DNA of 64,000 nt from assembly GCF_032884065.1 (NCBI RefSeq), contig NC_088873.1:26707658-26771657 (forward strand). Reading direction: 5' to 3'. The notes under the pieces were generated by a model. The model was not told the DNA's origin. It did not search any database and worked only from the letters and a program-made list of their open reading frames with translations. The position numbers and the translations under genes were made by a program. Shown piece by piece: positions 12,301 to 23,514 of this stretch (the stretch's first letter is position 1; every line of letters begins with the position of its first letter). This DNA comes from Artemia franciscana. Its lineage: Eukaryota > Arthropoda > Branchiopoda > Anostraca > Artemiidae.

Positions 12301-14928
12301 AAGCTTAAAGAAAAATCCCCTATTGAAGGCTTAGGGAAAGAGATGGTTATATTTACTTTTTAACCGCCTGGTACATTCCCCCTCCCAACCCCAACAAGTG
12401 AAAGAGTGTATGCACAGGTGGTCCGAGGATTAGGACAGATGGATTACTACGTATTCTGTAAATTTCTGGTTCATAATAAGCTTGTCCATCAGCAATGTAA
12501 GACTGTCAGACTTTCTTGTTTCTTAACCAGTTCTACAAAAGCCAGCTTTGTCTAGCTCTAAATTTGATGTATTTTATAATGCTATGAAAATATAGTTTAT
12601 GTCAATTTTAATTGGTTATAACAGGCTAATAAATCAATAAAGCGCAGAGCTACTTACTTTCTTTCTTTGGCTCAGAACCAACTTTAAAAAAGCAACAGAA
12701 AGTGGAACAAGAAGAAGAAGGTATTGAAAAGGGATTAGATTTTTATCTACGTCTTCTTTTAGTAGGACCATAACAAAAAGTGAAGACAATCTTAACAGTG
12801 AAAGCAGATCAAATCAATTAACAAACATGATCCAGCTTCAACTTTGGCTCATTATTATGATGACCCCTTTCAAACAAGAGACTTAATTTTCCCTTAAAGT
12901 AACGGGAAGAAATTCGAACAGAATCATTAGAGCTTTCAGACATCTTTAATACACATCTAGGCTTTTATTTTTCACAAGTTTTCCAACGCCCCTTTCCCAT
13001 AGGTAGTTTGAGAAGAGAGGACATTCGCGCCGGGTGCAGAAATTTTATGGATCTAAGTCTGAAATAAATAATCTAACATTTATCATCATTTCTTAGTTTT
13101 AGAAAATTTTATCTTTATTAAAATAAAATAGAGTTCGTAGTTGGCAGTAAGTAACTTACTTATTGTAATACTTATATAATAATACTTACTTTAAGTGTAA
13201 GCAAAATGAAGAGGCGAAAATCCTCATTGCTACCCCTTATAGAATAACCGATGCCCATTGGCCATCTGGATGTGGACCCCCTCTTGCCCCCCTCCCCCTT
13301 CTCAATAAAAAACTTGAACTACGTCCCTGCCTAAAGCTGATGGCACCCAGAATAGAATTAACTCTGGTTTCCGGTGTTAGTTGAATAATAAAGAAATATC
13401 CAAAAGTTAGGTCTTTGCAGCAGCCCCCTCCCTCCACCTGGCTTTGTCCTCAGGATAGCTTTCCATGGTTTATGGCTGATTGAACGTCTTAGATTTGCTG
13501 CTGTGTTGCTCGTCTTGAAGCTATTAAAATATAAAAACGGTACAAGTTTCATTTTTATTTAGGGTTATTTTTTATTTTGAGTCTTTCTGCATTTAGATTA
13601 GTCTCTACTGAAAAATAAAGTGGGTCCAAGTAGTTCGATCTTAATGGCAAAATTTAATTTTATTTTGTTTTGAATTGTTTTACTAAAATATTGCCAGTAA
13701 TATCTCGTAGTTGATAAATTTTTTTTATAATTTTTGGCAAATCTTAGCATTTCTATACGGTTTTTATGCTGATGACAAAACAAAAATAGGATCTGTCTAT
13801 GGCTTTTGGTTGTTACATGCCACCAGCGTATAACTTGTTACCAGTGTATCCATAGGAGTAGGCTATATTGAGTTCTAGAAACCGATAAAAATGTTTCCCG
13901 GCCGCTAAATCATCGACGCAGAAAACTAAGGTGAAAACCAGATGAAATTTGCCAGATCATGAAAAATGCTCGTTTTTTCGCGAAAGCAGAGCAGGACAAA
14001 CAAAAGTTAGGCAAGTAAGGTAGAAGTGGAGTTAAATTAGGAGCAAAACTTTGTCTGGCTTATTTTGGGCTTGTTTTTCTTCTAGGGCTCACGATTTATT
14101 TATGGTTTATTTATATTATTTCTGGCTTACTGGGGCAGAACATTGTCTTGCTTGAGTTTTCAAAGGTTCTGGTGTGTTTTTGGCGTGTTTATCAGAGGGT
14201 CTGGCCAATTTTTTCTATCACCTTCTGGCAAGATTGCAGTTGTCAAATCAAACAAACTGGCGAAGAAGGAGAAATAACTTTTTTGAATGGTAATAGGTCA
14301 AAAAATAATGTCTCGTACTTGAAAATGGACTTTCCGGAAGACAAAAAAGAGTGGAAGATTCAAGTTAATTAAAAATCAAGCGAATTGAGCAGCTTATTTG
14401 GTGTTAACTTTAAATGTTCATAAAGATATTGAAAGAAACAGAAGAAAGTAATTTAAGAATTACACAGGAATATAAAAGTCATAATAAAGTTCTCTAGTCT
14501 ATTGGAATTGGTAGCCTATAAGAACATGGTTGAATAAAACATTTTGTGGTTAAACTGCAATTATTCAACTTGGGATTAGTGATACAAGTTCAAAATAATC
14601 AATTTAAGTGCTGTTAAAACGCTGCTTGGCAACAATTCAAGTTGTAGAAAATAGTAATACCTGAAGATTTTGATGGTTGAAAAAAAAAATAACAAATTAA
14701 TGTGAAGGTGAAAAAGTGTTTATTGAATTTTGGTAAATGCAAAACAGTGAAGGGACTGTATGGTTGATATTCAGACCACCTTTTAGGCTCTTTTATCTCC
14801 TTGAGATCTTGTGCCATATGAAATATTGCTTACTTGTATGTATGTGTTGTATATAGTGCCCTTATTTGCTTGTATTTTTGCCTCTCTTTTTACTTTATTG
14901 AGGTCTGTTTAATCGTATTTGTGCATTC

Positions 14929-14930
<2 letters not shown>
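9318..14930. other. long stretch without a recognisable gene
   Basis: AT-rich sequence. I see GC-richer segments at about 11280-11600 that share phrases such as AAAACCGAGCAGC and AAATTGAGCAGCGCAAATG with each other, so they are internally repetitive. Three protein-like open frames (minus 10615-10731, minus 11997-12221, plus 14236-14372) were considered as exons but lack known motifs or convincing splice pairs. Nothing else is recognised. Confidence 0.4.

Positions 14931-15004
<74 letters not shown>
14931..15004. repeat. 74-nt T homopolymer
   Basis: An unbroken run of T lies between a unique CATTCAC and CTGCAAAG, ending 32 bp before the LINE ORF1 start codon. It sits at the 5' side of the LINE, so it is not that element's A tail. 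Long homopolymers are error-prone in sequencing, so the exact length is uncertain. Confidence 0.95.
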
Positions 15005-15036
15005 CTGCAAAGTAAGCTTGTCACGTGAAAGAAGTA

Positions 15037-16296
15037 ATGGTTCCTGGTAGTCCTGGGAAGGGTGGAGGTTGTGGGGGAGTTAGAGGTGGACCCACTGTAC
15101 CAAATTTGTTGGCTAAAGGTCATGATATGACAAAAATTACTGACACTAATGACAAGGGTATGCTAGTCCCTCTATCAAAGACTTCTGCTGGATATCTAGG
15201 GCGTAGATTGGCTGTAGCTCTAGGAAATGATTATGGGAAAATACTCCCACGAATAGGTCCTAGAGGCTCTCTTGAAGTTGTTCCAAAAAATCTAGACATT
15301 GCTAATAAGATCTTAGGCATAAGGGATCTCACATTGAATAATATAGTGATCAAATTTGAAATGAAGCCAGAAAATATGCTATACTCAAGCAGAAAAGGAG
15401 TACTATACGTTCCCAGGGACTTAGCTACTCCTGAAGAACTCTGTAAGGAGATTCAGCAAGTAGAACAGGTTACAAAGGCAACTGTACTAAACCCTCATCC
15501 CACATCTAGAGATGGTAAACCATACACTAGCTACACTATACATGTTGACTTCTCTCAAGAAATGGATTTTCCTACAATAATTCCTATATGGAGTGCCCTC
15601 ACTGTGGTGAAACAGTTCATACCAAAACCGTTGAGATGTTTCAAGTGCCAGAAATTTGGCCATAACTCTCTAAACTGTTGGGGTAAAGATACTTGTGGTA
15701 TTTGTGGAGATAATCACCCCATGACAGCTTGCCCTGAGTTAAACAAAAACAGAAATGAACAAAAAGTAAGATGTGCAAACTGTAATGGACAGCACACTGC
15801 CCTCAGTAAAGAGTGCCAGGATTACAAGTTTAGAGCTGCAATTCTGAAAACGTCAGTCACAAAAGGTATATCATTCAAAGATGCAGTTCAAGCTTTCACT
15901 GACACCAAAGGGAAGACTCTGCACACACCACCACCAGCTTTAAACTTTGAACATTTTCCAGTCCTTGTTCACCCTTCAATCCCACCAGAAGCAAAAATAC
16001 AGGAACCAATTAACAAGGAAGTTGTCTTACTGAGAGAAAAAATAGACCAACTAACCACAGTAGTGTCATCATTGTGCTCACTGATTGCTTCCAGTGTAAA
16101 GTTAAGCAAAAGCTCGAAGTCAGAGGTACAGAAGATCCTGTCTTCACTGAAGAAATCTGAATCCTTTGTTTCTGGAAATGAAACAGACTCAGAGGATGGT
16201 ATGGATGAAGATATCTTTGTTCCAAAGAAAATTTTGTCCTCTCCAGAGAAAAAGACATTAAATAAGCGTGTTCATAAACAAAAAATCAAAGAATGA
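15037..16296 (+). CDS. LINE ORF1, gag-like RNA-binding protein
   Basis: 419 codons from the first ATG (15037) after an in-frame TAA at 15013. A start at an upstream GTG (15025) would add four residues and is less likely. The N-terminus is glycine-rich (GKGGGCGG). The central part is followed by three zinc knuckles: C201-x2-C-x4-H-x4-C214, C220-x2-C-x3-H-x4-C232 and C246-x2-C-x3-H-x6-C260. The C-terminal third is lysine/serine-rich with acidic patches and ends in a basic stretch. Such ORF1 proteins bind element RNA and form the ribonucleoprotein for target-primed reverse transcription. The stop overlaps the ORF2 start as ATGA, so ORF2 is probably made by termination-reinitiation. Confidence 0.9.
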   Translation: MVPGSPGKGGGCGGVRGGPTVPNLLAKGHDMTKITDTNDKGMLVPLSKTSAGYLGRRLAVALGNDYGKILPRIGPRGSLEVVPKNLDIANKILGIRDLTLNNIVIKFEMKPENMLYSSRKGVLYVPRDLATPEELCKEIQQVEQVTKATVLNPHPTSRDGKPYTSYTIHVDFSQEMDFPTIIPIWSALTVVKQFIPKPLRCFKCQKFGHNSLNCWGKDTCGICGDNHPMTACPELNKNRNEQKVRCANCNGQHTALSKECQDYKFRAAILKTSVTKGISFKDAVQAFTDTKGKTLHTPPPALNFEHFPVLVHPSIPPEAKIQEPINKEVVLLREKIDQLTTVVSSLCSLIASSVKLSKSSKSEVQKILSSLKKSESFVSGNETDSEDGMDEDIFVPKKILSSPEKKTLNKRVHKQKIKE

Positions 16297-19200
16297 CTAC
16301 AAGGGTAATCCAACTAAACATTAGGGGAATGGGAAAATCAAAGGTAGTAGAATTGAAAAACCTTCTAGTGAGGAGTAAGCCAGATATTGTACTAATTCAG
16401 GAAACTTTATTGAATGAACAGAAAACTTCCCCAAATTTTAAAGGCTATAGCATGGCTAGATGGGATAGGAAGACAGGACCAGGGGGAGGACTTATGACTT
16501 TAGTTAAGGATAATATCCCGTTTAAAATAGTAGATGATTTTACCCCAGGAAAAAATGAAATTGGGATTATATCTGTCAAAGAGGATGGAACGGATAACTG
16601 GATATCCGTTATCAACTATTATAACAGGACTGCAACTGACTTTGATTTTAAACAGTTCAAAGATGCTTTTCAGAAATGTAATGAGAGGAAAATAATTGCT
16701 GGTGACTTCAACCTTCATAACCCAATGTGGGACTCAACATCTTCTCCAAATAATAATTCTAATTTACTGGCAGATTTTATTACTGATCCTCAAAATATGG
16801 TTTGTCTTATCACTCCAATAGATCTAGGTACTAGGCTAAACCCCTTAAATGGGAAGACTTCTACTATAGATTTAACAATTGCTTCTTTAGACCTTTCAGT
16901 TGACTTTGAGGTTATTATACCGTCACCCTTTGACTCTGATCATTTCCCAGTGATGTCGGTGCTTAATTTTTCTGCTTATAGACTTCAGTTAATGAAGTCG
17001 GTGAGTTGGAAGTTCCGCAAGGAGTCCTGGCCTGAATGGCAGAGAGAGGTAGACTCGGATCTGACGGATGTTGAACTACCTACCTCTGTTGAGGAGCTTA
17101 ATGAGAAGTTAACTCAAGTTATGGTGAATGCTAGTGAAAGGGTATTTGGGTATGTAAAACTTAAAAGAAAATCTAGAAACTCCACACCAGGGTGGAATGC
17201 TGCATGCCAAAAAGCTTATAAGGAACGAAACACGGCAAGAAACAAGTTTAGAAGAAATCCTACAGTTACAAACAAAATTGAAATGAATGCAAAACAAGCC
17301 ATCTTTAGGAAAATTGTTCCCCAAGAAATCAAGAATGGATGGAAGACTCTAATTGAGACAAAGTTTACGAAGACTACATCAATCAAAGAGTTGTGGAGGA
17401 GCTGGAAAGTCTACACTGGACAAAGGTCTTCCCCAATATCTGGCATCATGATACACAACGGAACCACTGCCGCCACAACACCCGAGAAAATAAAACTTCT
17501 GAAAGAGTATCTAATTGCAAACATTCCTCCAAAACTTTCTACTCAAAACCGACCCACTATGCAACCTACACAGGTCTTCCCTAAGAATGATATTGAACTT
17601 GTAGAACAGGATATTGATACGATTATTAAAAAATTAAAACCAGGGGCTATGGGCCCAGACAGGATTCACAATGAGATGCTGTCCAACATGTCCCCCCTGC
17701 TTAAGGCTTCTGTCTTAACTTTGTTTAATAGGTCCATCAAGGAAGGTTATGTCCCATCGCTTTGGAAAAAAGCTGCAATAATACCAATCCTGAAACCCCA
17801 AAAGGACCCTACATCCCCAAAATCATATCGCCCAATTGCCTTGACTTCATGCCTCTGCAAGCTAATGGAGAGACTGATAAAAAAGAAAGTTCTACCAGAA
17901 ATTGAGAAAGTAGTTCAGCCAGAACAACTAGGCTTTCTGCCCCAACGCAGTACAATAGACTGTCTTGTGAGGCTTGAAAATCAAATAAAACAGGGATTCC
18001 GCCTAGGAAAAGAAACTCTAGCTGTTTTCCTTGATATGACTTCAGCATTTGACAGAGTGAATATCCCTACTCTAATGGCAAAACTAAAGAAGCTAAATAT
18101 TAGCCCTCAAATCGTGGAATGGATTGGTAATTTCTTGACTGAGAGGAAAATAGAAATAACTTTAGAAAATCATTCGTCTGGCTTTTTTAGTGCTCCAAAT
18201 AATGTGGGTCTCCCCCAAGGAGGGGTACTAAGTCCTTTATTGTTTTTAGTATATTGTCACGATATAAACTTAGATACGATACTGGGTTGTAAACTATACT
18301 TATATGCTGATGACATTGCAGTAGCTGCCTCCTCTCGAGATAGGGGATGCCTTAAGGCTTCAGTCCAAAAAGCCCTGTATTACTTAGAAAATTGGACAAT
18401 GGAAAACTACATGTCATTTTCAACAGAGAAGTCAGTAAGTGTTCTTTTCTCAAGGAAAAATCGAACAAATGCTCAACCCCCCATTGTGTCTTTAGCAGGA
18501 GTGGACATCCAACATGCAGAGAAATTTTGCTATCTAGGAGTCTTACTGGATTCAAAGTTGCTATGGACTAACCACATCGACTATCTTGTTGGTAACCTGA
18601 GAAGTAGGGCAAACTTTGTCAATGCAATCTGCCTCTCTAAAAGAGGAGCCCCATATTCTTGTGTTTCAAAACTAATTGGAGCAACAATCACCAGCAAACT
18701 GGACTATGGTAGCATGTTCTATAGGGAAGCAACTAAGCACAACCTCCAGAAACTTGATTCAGCTTTTAATCAAGTTCTCCGACGAGCTCTAGGCTGCTTA
18801 AAAACCACCCCCACCCCAGCCCTCTACTGTGAGCTTGGCGTCACATCACTTCAGAGGAGAAGAAATAATCTTCAAGCCCGTTACTTTCTAAAAAAAATGG
18901 GATCAACAAATCATATTGTTTATAAAGAATGCATTGCTACATGGAATCAAGATCTCCAGTTTAGACCAAGGTTTTCCCCTACAGTCTATAAATATTCTTG
19001 TCTGATGAGTAATGCTGGCCTTCCAGGCCTAGTTCCAACCCCAAATATAGATGACCTTTCCTCACGCTTCAACGGAATAGGTAATGTAATTAATTTAGCT
19101 CTAGATAATAGAATTAATGATTCAGGAACAATAATTTTAAAATTAGAGTGGTATAGGCTGACTCTGCAATGGACTGACTTTACTCACATATATACTGACG

Positions 19201-20048
19201 GATCTAAGTCGGAAATGGGTGTAGGCTGCGCTTTTGTAGTCCCGTCAACTGGTACTTCTTGCGGATTTAAGCTACCTGACAAGCTTACTGTTTTTTCTGC
19301 AGAAATGATTGCTATTTATCAAGCACTTCTTTATATTAAGTCAAACGGTATAGTTGGTAGCTTTTTGATTTGTTCTGATTCTCTATCTGTATTAAATTAC
19401 TTAGCTATGAAACGAAATGATGCCAAAGAAACTGCTGCACAAATTGAAAAAATAGTTGATGACCTTCTAATACATGGTTATGATCTACAACTTACATGGG
19501 TCCCAGCACATGCAGGTATTCCTGGGAACGAGTCAGCTGACAAAATGACAAAATGGGCTTGCAGAAATGGTGAATTGTTGGATGTAAACTTGTCCCTGAG
19601 TGAATATATTCAGGGTTATGAGGCCAAATCCGCAATTGATGAGAAAGCTGATTTCACAAGAAAGTCCACTAATACAATCTTGGATCTATATGATTTTAAG
19701 CCTCCTCCATTGGACCTAATTCACAGTGAGAGGAAAATTGCCACAACAATATTTCGAATCAGATCTGGCCATGCTAAAGTGAATTCTGTTCTCTTTAAAT
19801 GGAATTTGGTTGACTCCCCAAATTGCATTGTATGTAATGTATATGAAGATGTCCGCCATGTTATAATGTCGTGTAAAAAGTATTATATCCAGCGTGAAAT
19901 ATTAAAAAGAAAAGTTCTAAAGCTCTTTGGTGCCTTTACTTTCCGTGCGGTGGTGGGTCATTCATCCGCCCCTCCGTGGGCTCGTAGGGTGTCTGTTTCT
20001 GCACTGGGTTGTTTTATTAGAACTTCAAGTTTATTCGATGTGCTTTAA
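16293..20048 (+). CDS. LINE ORF2, endonuclease-reverse transcriptase-RNase H polyprotein
   Basis: 1251 codons. The apurinic-type endonuclease occupies roughly residues 1-230, with QET at 36-38, GDFN at 137-140 and SDHFPV at 215-220. The reverse transcriptase lies around 440-720, with SYRPIALTS, LPQGGVLSPLLF and catalytic YADD at 671-674. An RNase H domain begins with YTDGSK; its acidic set is D969, E1004, D1029 and D1083, all present. A C-terminal zinc knuckle is C1178-x2-C-x7-H-x4-C1194. The protein nicks target DNA and copies element RNA in place. All catalytic residues I can check are intact, so the enzyme may be functional. The start ATG overlaps the ORF1 stop by four bases. Clade assignment within the RNase H-bearing LINEs needs a tree. 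Confidence 0.93.
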   Translation: MTTRVIQLNIRGMGKSKVVELKNLLVRSKPDIVLIQETLLNEQKTSPNFKGYSMARWDRKTGPGGGLMTLVKDNIPFKIVDDFTPGKNEIGIISVKEDGTDNWISVINYYNRTATDFDFKQFKDAFQKCNERKIIAGDFNLHNPMWDSTSSPNNNSNLLADFITDPQNMVCLITPIDLGTRLNPLNGKTSTIDLTIASLDLSVDFEVIIPSPFDSDHFPVMSVLNFSAYRLQLMKSVSWKFRKESWPEWQREVDSDLTDVELPTSVEELNEKLTQVMVNASERVFGYVKLKRKSRNSTPGWNAACQKAYKERNTARNKFRRNPTVTNKIEMNAKQAIFRKIVPQEIKNGWKTLIETKFTKTTSIKELWRSWKVYTGQRSSPISGIMIHNGTTAATTPEKIKLLKEYLIANIPPKLSTQNRPTMQPTQVFPKNDIELVEQDIDTIIKKLKPGAMGPDRIHNEMLSNMSPLLKASVLTLFNRSIKEGYVPSLWKKAAIIPILKPQKDPTSPKSYRPIALTSCLCKLMERLIKKKVLPEIEKVVQPEQLGFLPQRSTIDCLVRLENQIKQGFRLGKETLAVFLDMTSAFDRVNIPTLMAKLKKLNISPQIVEWIGNFLTERKIEITLENHSSGFFSAPNNVGLPQGGVLSPLLFLVYCHDINLDTILGCKLYLYADDIAVAASSRDRGCLKASVQKALYYLENWTMENYMSFSTEKSVSVLFSRKNRTNAQPPIVSLAGVDIQHAEKFCYLGVLLDSKLLWTNHIDYLVGNLRSRANFVNAICLSKRGAPYSCVSKLIGATITSKLDYGSMFYREATKHNLQKLDSAFNQVLRRALGCLKTTPTPALYCELGVTSLQRRRNNLQARYFLKKMGSTNHIVYKECIATWNQDLQFRPRFSPTVYKYSCLMSNAGLPGLVPTPNIDDLSSRFNGIGNVINLALDNRINDSGTIILKLEWYRLTLQWTDFTHIYTDGSKSEMGVGCAFVVPSTGTSCGFKLPDKLTVFSAEMIAIYQALLYIKSNGIVGSFLICSDSLSVLNYLAMKRNDAKETAAQIEKIVDDLLIHGYDLQLTWVPAHAGIPGNESADKMTKWACRNGELLDVNLSLSEYIQGYEAKSAIDEKADFTRKSTNTILDLYDFKPPPLDLIHSERKIATTIFRIRSGHAKVNSVLFKWNLVDSPNCIVCNVYEDVRHVIMSCKKYYIQREILKRKVLKLFGAFTFRAVVGHSSAPPWARRVSVSALGCFIRTSSLFDVL

Positions 20049-20509
20049 CAGTCTTGGGTCATGTTGTATCAAGTCAAATGTTTATTAATGTATTCAATAT
20101 ATTGTATAAGTTTAATGTGTTTCCCACGAACTTTAATGTAAATTGTAATTTACGGCTGTAAATACTATAGAATTAATTAGGGTGGTCTGACGTAGGTGGC
20201 TATACTAGTGGAAAAAATGGTTTGCCACCAATAAAGAATCTGCAAATAACGATTCTAAGTGATTCACTAATCTGAAAGTAGTCATCGTTTCTTAAAAATT
20301 CTCCATACACATTGTCTGGACAAGATTGATACGTACGTGACGGAGCTGATTCATGCTCCAAAAACGTTGGAATCAACAACAACAACACAAATAATGTCTC
20401 CTTATTTGTCAGGGATCATTGTTCCCTGGTGGTGTCAATGGTTTCAACCAAAATTAGGCTAAGCCATTTGTCACCTGTTTTGAGTATTTTGGAAGCTAAA
20501 GGCTTGAGG

Positions 20510-22110
20510 GTAAAATTTTAGTTTAGCTACTTTTTGCTATCTTGGAAAGGGGCTAGTCTAGGAAAGTGAAACTTAGGGATGGGTCTATGGATTAAATTGT
20601 GCCCTGAGAAGTTATTTTGAATTACCTACCTTGGTCAATGGTGTTATTACCTGAACAATAGTTTTGGGTCATGAAATTATTATTAATAGATGCATTTTGA
20701 CTTTTTGAACATCTTTTCTCTCTTGCTAAACTACTGCAAACTCACCATTATTGAGTTATTCCAGGGTAGACCTTTAAAAATATGTGTGTTATGAAAGTGA
20801 AACCTTGCAAAACAGATCTTCTGCTTAATTGAAGTAGAACAAAATGGTTTCCAGCTTAAAAACTTTGCTCAATCCCATTTTATAAGGTTTTAAAGATATG
20901 CAAATACATTTCTTAAATTTTGAAAAAAAACAAACACTGATATGAATCAAAATTCTACTCAAATAACAGGAATTACATTTTCAGAACCAAAAGCAGAGGA
21001 AAAGCAGCTAGTAACTGAAAATTAAGGTAAAATGTTGTTTTGTAAAAATTTCAATAGGTATAGACATGCCATGTAGGCAAATTTCAGGGCCCTCTAGAGG
21101 GAGAAGGAGTGGAGGCGGGTACTTTAAAATACCTTCCTAGGACATATTTTAGCCTGTAGACCCATCCCTGAAAGTTTCATTTTTCTAACCTAAACCCTTT
21201 CTGAGATAGCAACAAGTCAATTAACTAGAATTTTAATGAGGTGGGTCCTTTAATATACCTCCCTGGAACATATTTAAGCCTGTAGATCCATCCCTGAAAG
21301 TTTCATTTTCCTAACCTAAACCCTTTCCAAGATAGCAAGAAGTCAATTAACTAGAATTTTACCTTATTCCAGCCCAATTATTCTTGTATTTATACATATA
21401 GAATTGCAGTCATTTCTGTTTTTCCTGATTAGATATTTAAAATCACAAATCTATAATAGTTTAGGAACAAATTTGGGCTATATATTTGCACATCAGGGGG
21501 GTGTGGTAAAGCATAGCATATATTAAATACATAAACTAGCCATTACTATATTTAATATATGCCATGCTTTACACCCCCCCCCCCCCCCAATGTGCAAATA
21601 TATAATAAAACCATAAAAGTGAGTTTGCAGTAGTTTTGCAAGAGAGAAAAGATGTTCAAAAAGTCCAAATGTATCTATTAACAATAGTTTCATGACCCAA
21701 AACAATTGTTCAGGTAATACCAACATTGACCCCTACCTCCACTCCTTCTCCCTCTAGAGGACAGTGATCTTAGATAACCTTTGAAAATCATTGTGTTATA
21801 AAAATGAAACTTTGCAAAATAGATCTGCTGCTTAAATGAATTACAACAAAACTGTTTTCAGCTTCACAACTTTGCTCAATCCCAATTTATGAAGTTTCAA
21901 ATCAGGATAAAGTTAACATAGAAGTTTGACAGTACCCTCCCAAAGTATGCTTTTGGCTTTGTATTTGTTACTGAAAGTTTCATTTCCCTATCTTAACCCC
22001 TTTCCAAGGTAGCTAAAAGTGGCTAAACTGTAATTTTACTAACTTGAGTAAAATTCTACAGAAGCTACTTTTTGCTGTCTTGGGAAAAGGGCTAGCCTAT
22101 GTTAGGAAAA
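20510..22110. repeat. mosaic of inverted and direct repeat segments
   Basis: Segment S1 (TTTTTGCTATCTTGGAAAGG to AGGGATGGGTCTA) occurs at about 20525-20600 direct, at 21130-21225 and 21245-21350 inverted and in tandem (period ~113 bp), at 21935-22035 inverted, and as a start at 22065. Segment S2 (AATAGTTTTGGGTCATGAAA to GCAAACTCA) is at 20650-20755 and inverted at 21612-21720. Segment S3 (AACCTTGCAAAACAGATC to TTTGCTCAATCCC) is at 20800-20877 and direct at 21805-21885. S1 also borders the large inverted repeat at 54.8-58.2 kb. A smaller imperfect palindrome with a C run lies at 21505-21575. No coding content is recognised. Confidence 0.8.
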
Positions 22111-22159
22111 TTAAAAAAAAGTTAGAAAAAATTAAAAATTAAAATTAATTAGTATTTGC

Positions 22160-23050
22160 AGGTCTTATAAATATTAGAAATTTTGATTGAGTAAAGTTGT
22201 GAGGCTGATGATGCATTTGTTGTGCCCCTTTTCAAGATGGCCAAAAGTAGCTTTTCTAGAATTTTGTCAGGGCTTGAAACAAGCTTGATCTGAGTATTTA
22301 AGTTGCTATTTGCATGTTTTGGGCACATTTTCAATCTTACAAACTTAAACCAAGCTTGAATAAAAAAAAAATACCTTGAAATCTGCTTGTTTAAAGTATA
22401 TTTCCCAATTAAAATATTCTCAAAATATCAGGTTTGAAACTAGCTTGGAACAAAGATCATCCTTGCTATTTGCTTGTTTTAAGCCTTGATTAATGCTGGC
22501 AACAAGGCAGAAATAACATTATACATTAATATTCTGCTTTCAGTTTCCCTTTCTCTGGTTTTAGTTTATTAAATTGTTTTCTTGGTGGAAATGTGTTTGC
22601 AGGTCTTAGAAATTTCATAAGTTTAGATTGAGTAAAGTTGTGAGGCTGATGATACATTTCTTGTGCTTCTTTTCAAGATAGCCTAAAGTAGCTTTTCTAG
22701 AATTTTGTCAAGGCTTGAAACAAGCTTGATCTGAGTATTCATGTTGCTATTTGCATGTTTTGGGCACATTTTCAATGTTACAAACTTAAACCAAGCTTGA
22801 ATAAAAAGAAATATCTTGAAATCTGCTTGTCTAAATTAAATTTCCTAATTAGCAGGCTTCAATCAAAGATTTGCCTTGTCATTGGCTTTAATTATGTTTT
22901 CAAATTGCAGGTTAAAAATAAGATCAAGTCAAAGATTTGCCTTGGCATTGGCCTCTTTCATGTATGTTCTCAAAATTTCAGGTTTGAAACTAGCTTGAAA
23001 CAAAGATCATTCTTGCTATTTGCATGTTTTAAGCCTTGATTAAAGCTGTT
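22160..23050. repeat. tandem duplication, offset ~441 bp, with an internal ~66-bp duplication
   Basis: GATTGAGTAAAGTTGTGAGG recurs at about 22185 and 22626, followed in both copies by TAGCTTTTCTAGAATTTTGT, TTGCATGTTTTGGGCACA, and later GTTTGAAACTAGCTTG and GTTTTAAGCCTTGATTAA. The second copy carries extra sequence in which TCAAAGATTTGCCTTG is itself repeated about 66 bp apart. The open frame at 22755-23039 is created by this duplication and is not convincing as a gene. Confidence 0.8.
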
Positions 23051-23142
23051 GACAAGCCAAAAGTTGGGCAACTATTGATCTTAGTGTGTTCAGCTATTTT
23101 TTGGCTCTGGTTACTGTATTCTTTCTTCTTCTATATGAGTTC

Positions 23143-23510
23143 ATAGTAGAGCTCCTCAGGAAAGTGTATTGAGTCCTATACTATTTAAAATCTTTATTAA
23201 TGATGCTGCTTCTACTTTCAGCAGTAAATTAATGCTCTTTGCTGACAACTTGAAGCTTCTCAGACCAGCCTTGTCATATGAAGATCATGCTCTTTTTACA
23301 AAGTAATCTTAGGCTGCTTGGTCAATAGTGCTGAGGCTTGGCTTCTTGAACATGAAGTTACATGATGTTGCCAAGTGCCATGTTATTCACTGGCAAAAAA
23401 AAATCCTTGTGACTTATTTTCTCTCAGGCCACCCAATCTCCTTTGTAAATGATGAGGAGAGCTACAGCCTCTTCAAACCCAAGTCTCTGAATCAAAGTTT
23501 AAACTTCTAC
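23143..23510 (+). mobile_element. decayed LINE reverse-transcriptase fragment
   Basis: Conceptual reading gives APQESVLSPILFKIFINDA followed by KLMLFADNLKLLR, matching the PQGSVLGPLLF and FADDTKL motifs of CR1/Jockey-type LINE reverse transcriptases. The catalytic DD has become DN and stops follow. The fragment ends where family P copy 4 begins. Confidence 0.7.
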
Positions 23511-23514
23511 AGGG

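Larger units (their letters stand above)
15005..20390 (+). mobile_element. non-LTR retrotransposon (LINE), I/Jockey-like, both ORFs open
   Basis: The element has a gag-like ORF1 with three zinc knuckles and an ORF2 with endonuclease, reverse transcriptase, RNase H and a C-terminal CCHC, the order typical of RNase H-bearing LINE clades such as I and its relatives. No premature stop or frameshift was seen. The 5' UTR between the T run and ORF1 is only 32 bp, so the element may be 5'-truncated or its left border may be misassembled. After ORF2 come about 340 bp of 3' UTR with an AATAAA at 20230 and a short CAA run near 20376, which I take tentatively as the 3' end. Target-site duplications could not be identified. 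The open ORFs suggest a young copy. Confidence 0.85.

Noticed and set aside
13358-13552. Minus-strand frame with an acceptor-like TTTTAATAG in front
   Set aside because: The frame closes quickly after the site and no homologous motif was recognised.
14236-14372. Possible terminal exon reading QIKQTGEEGEITFLNGNRSK
   Set aside because: An acceptor-like site exists but there is no partner exon and no known motif.
14834-15028. Open frame rich in phenylalanine, and its lysine-rich mirror on the other strand
   Set aside because: Produced entirely by the 74-nt T run.
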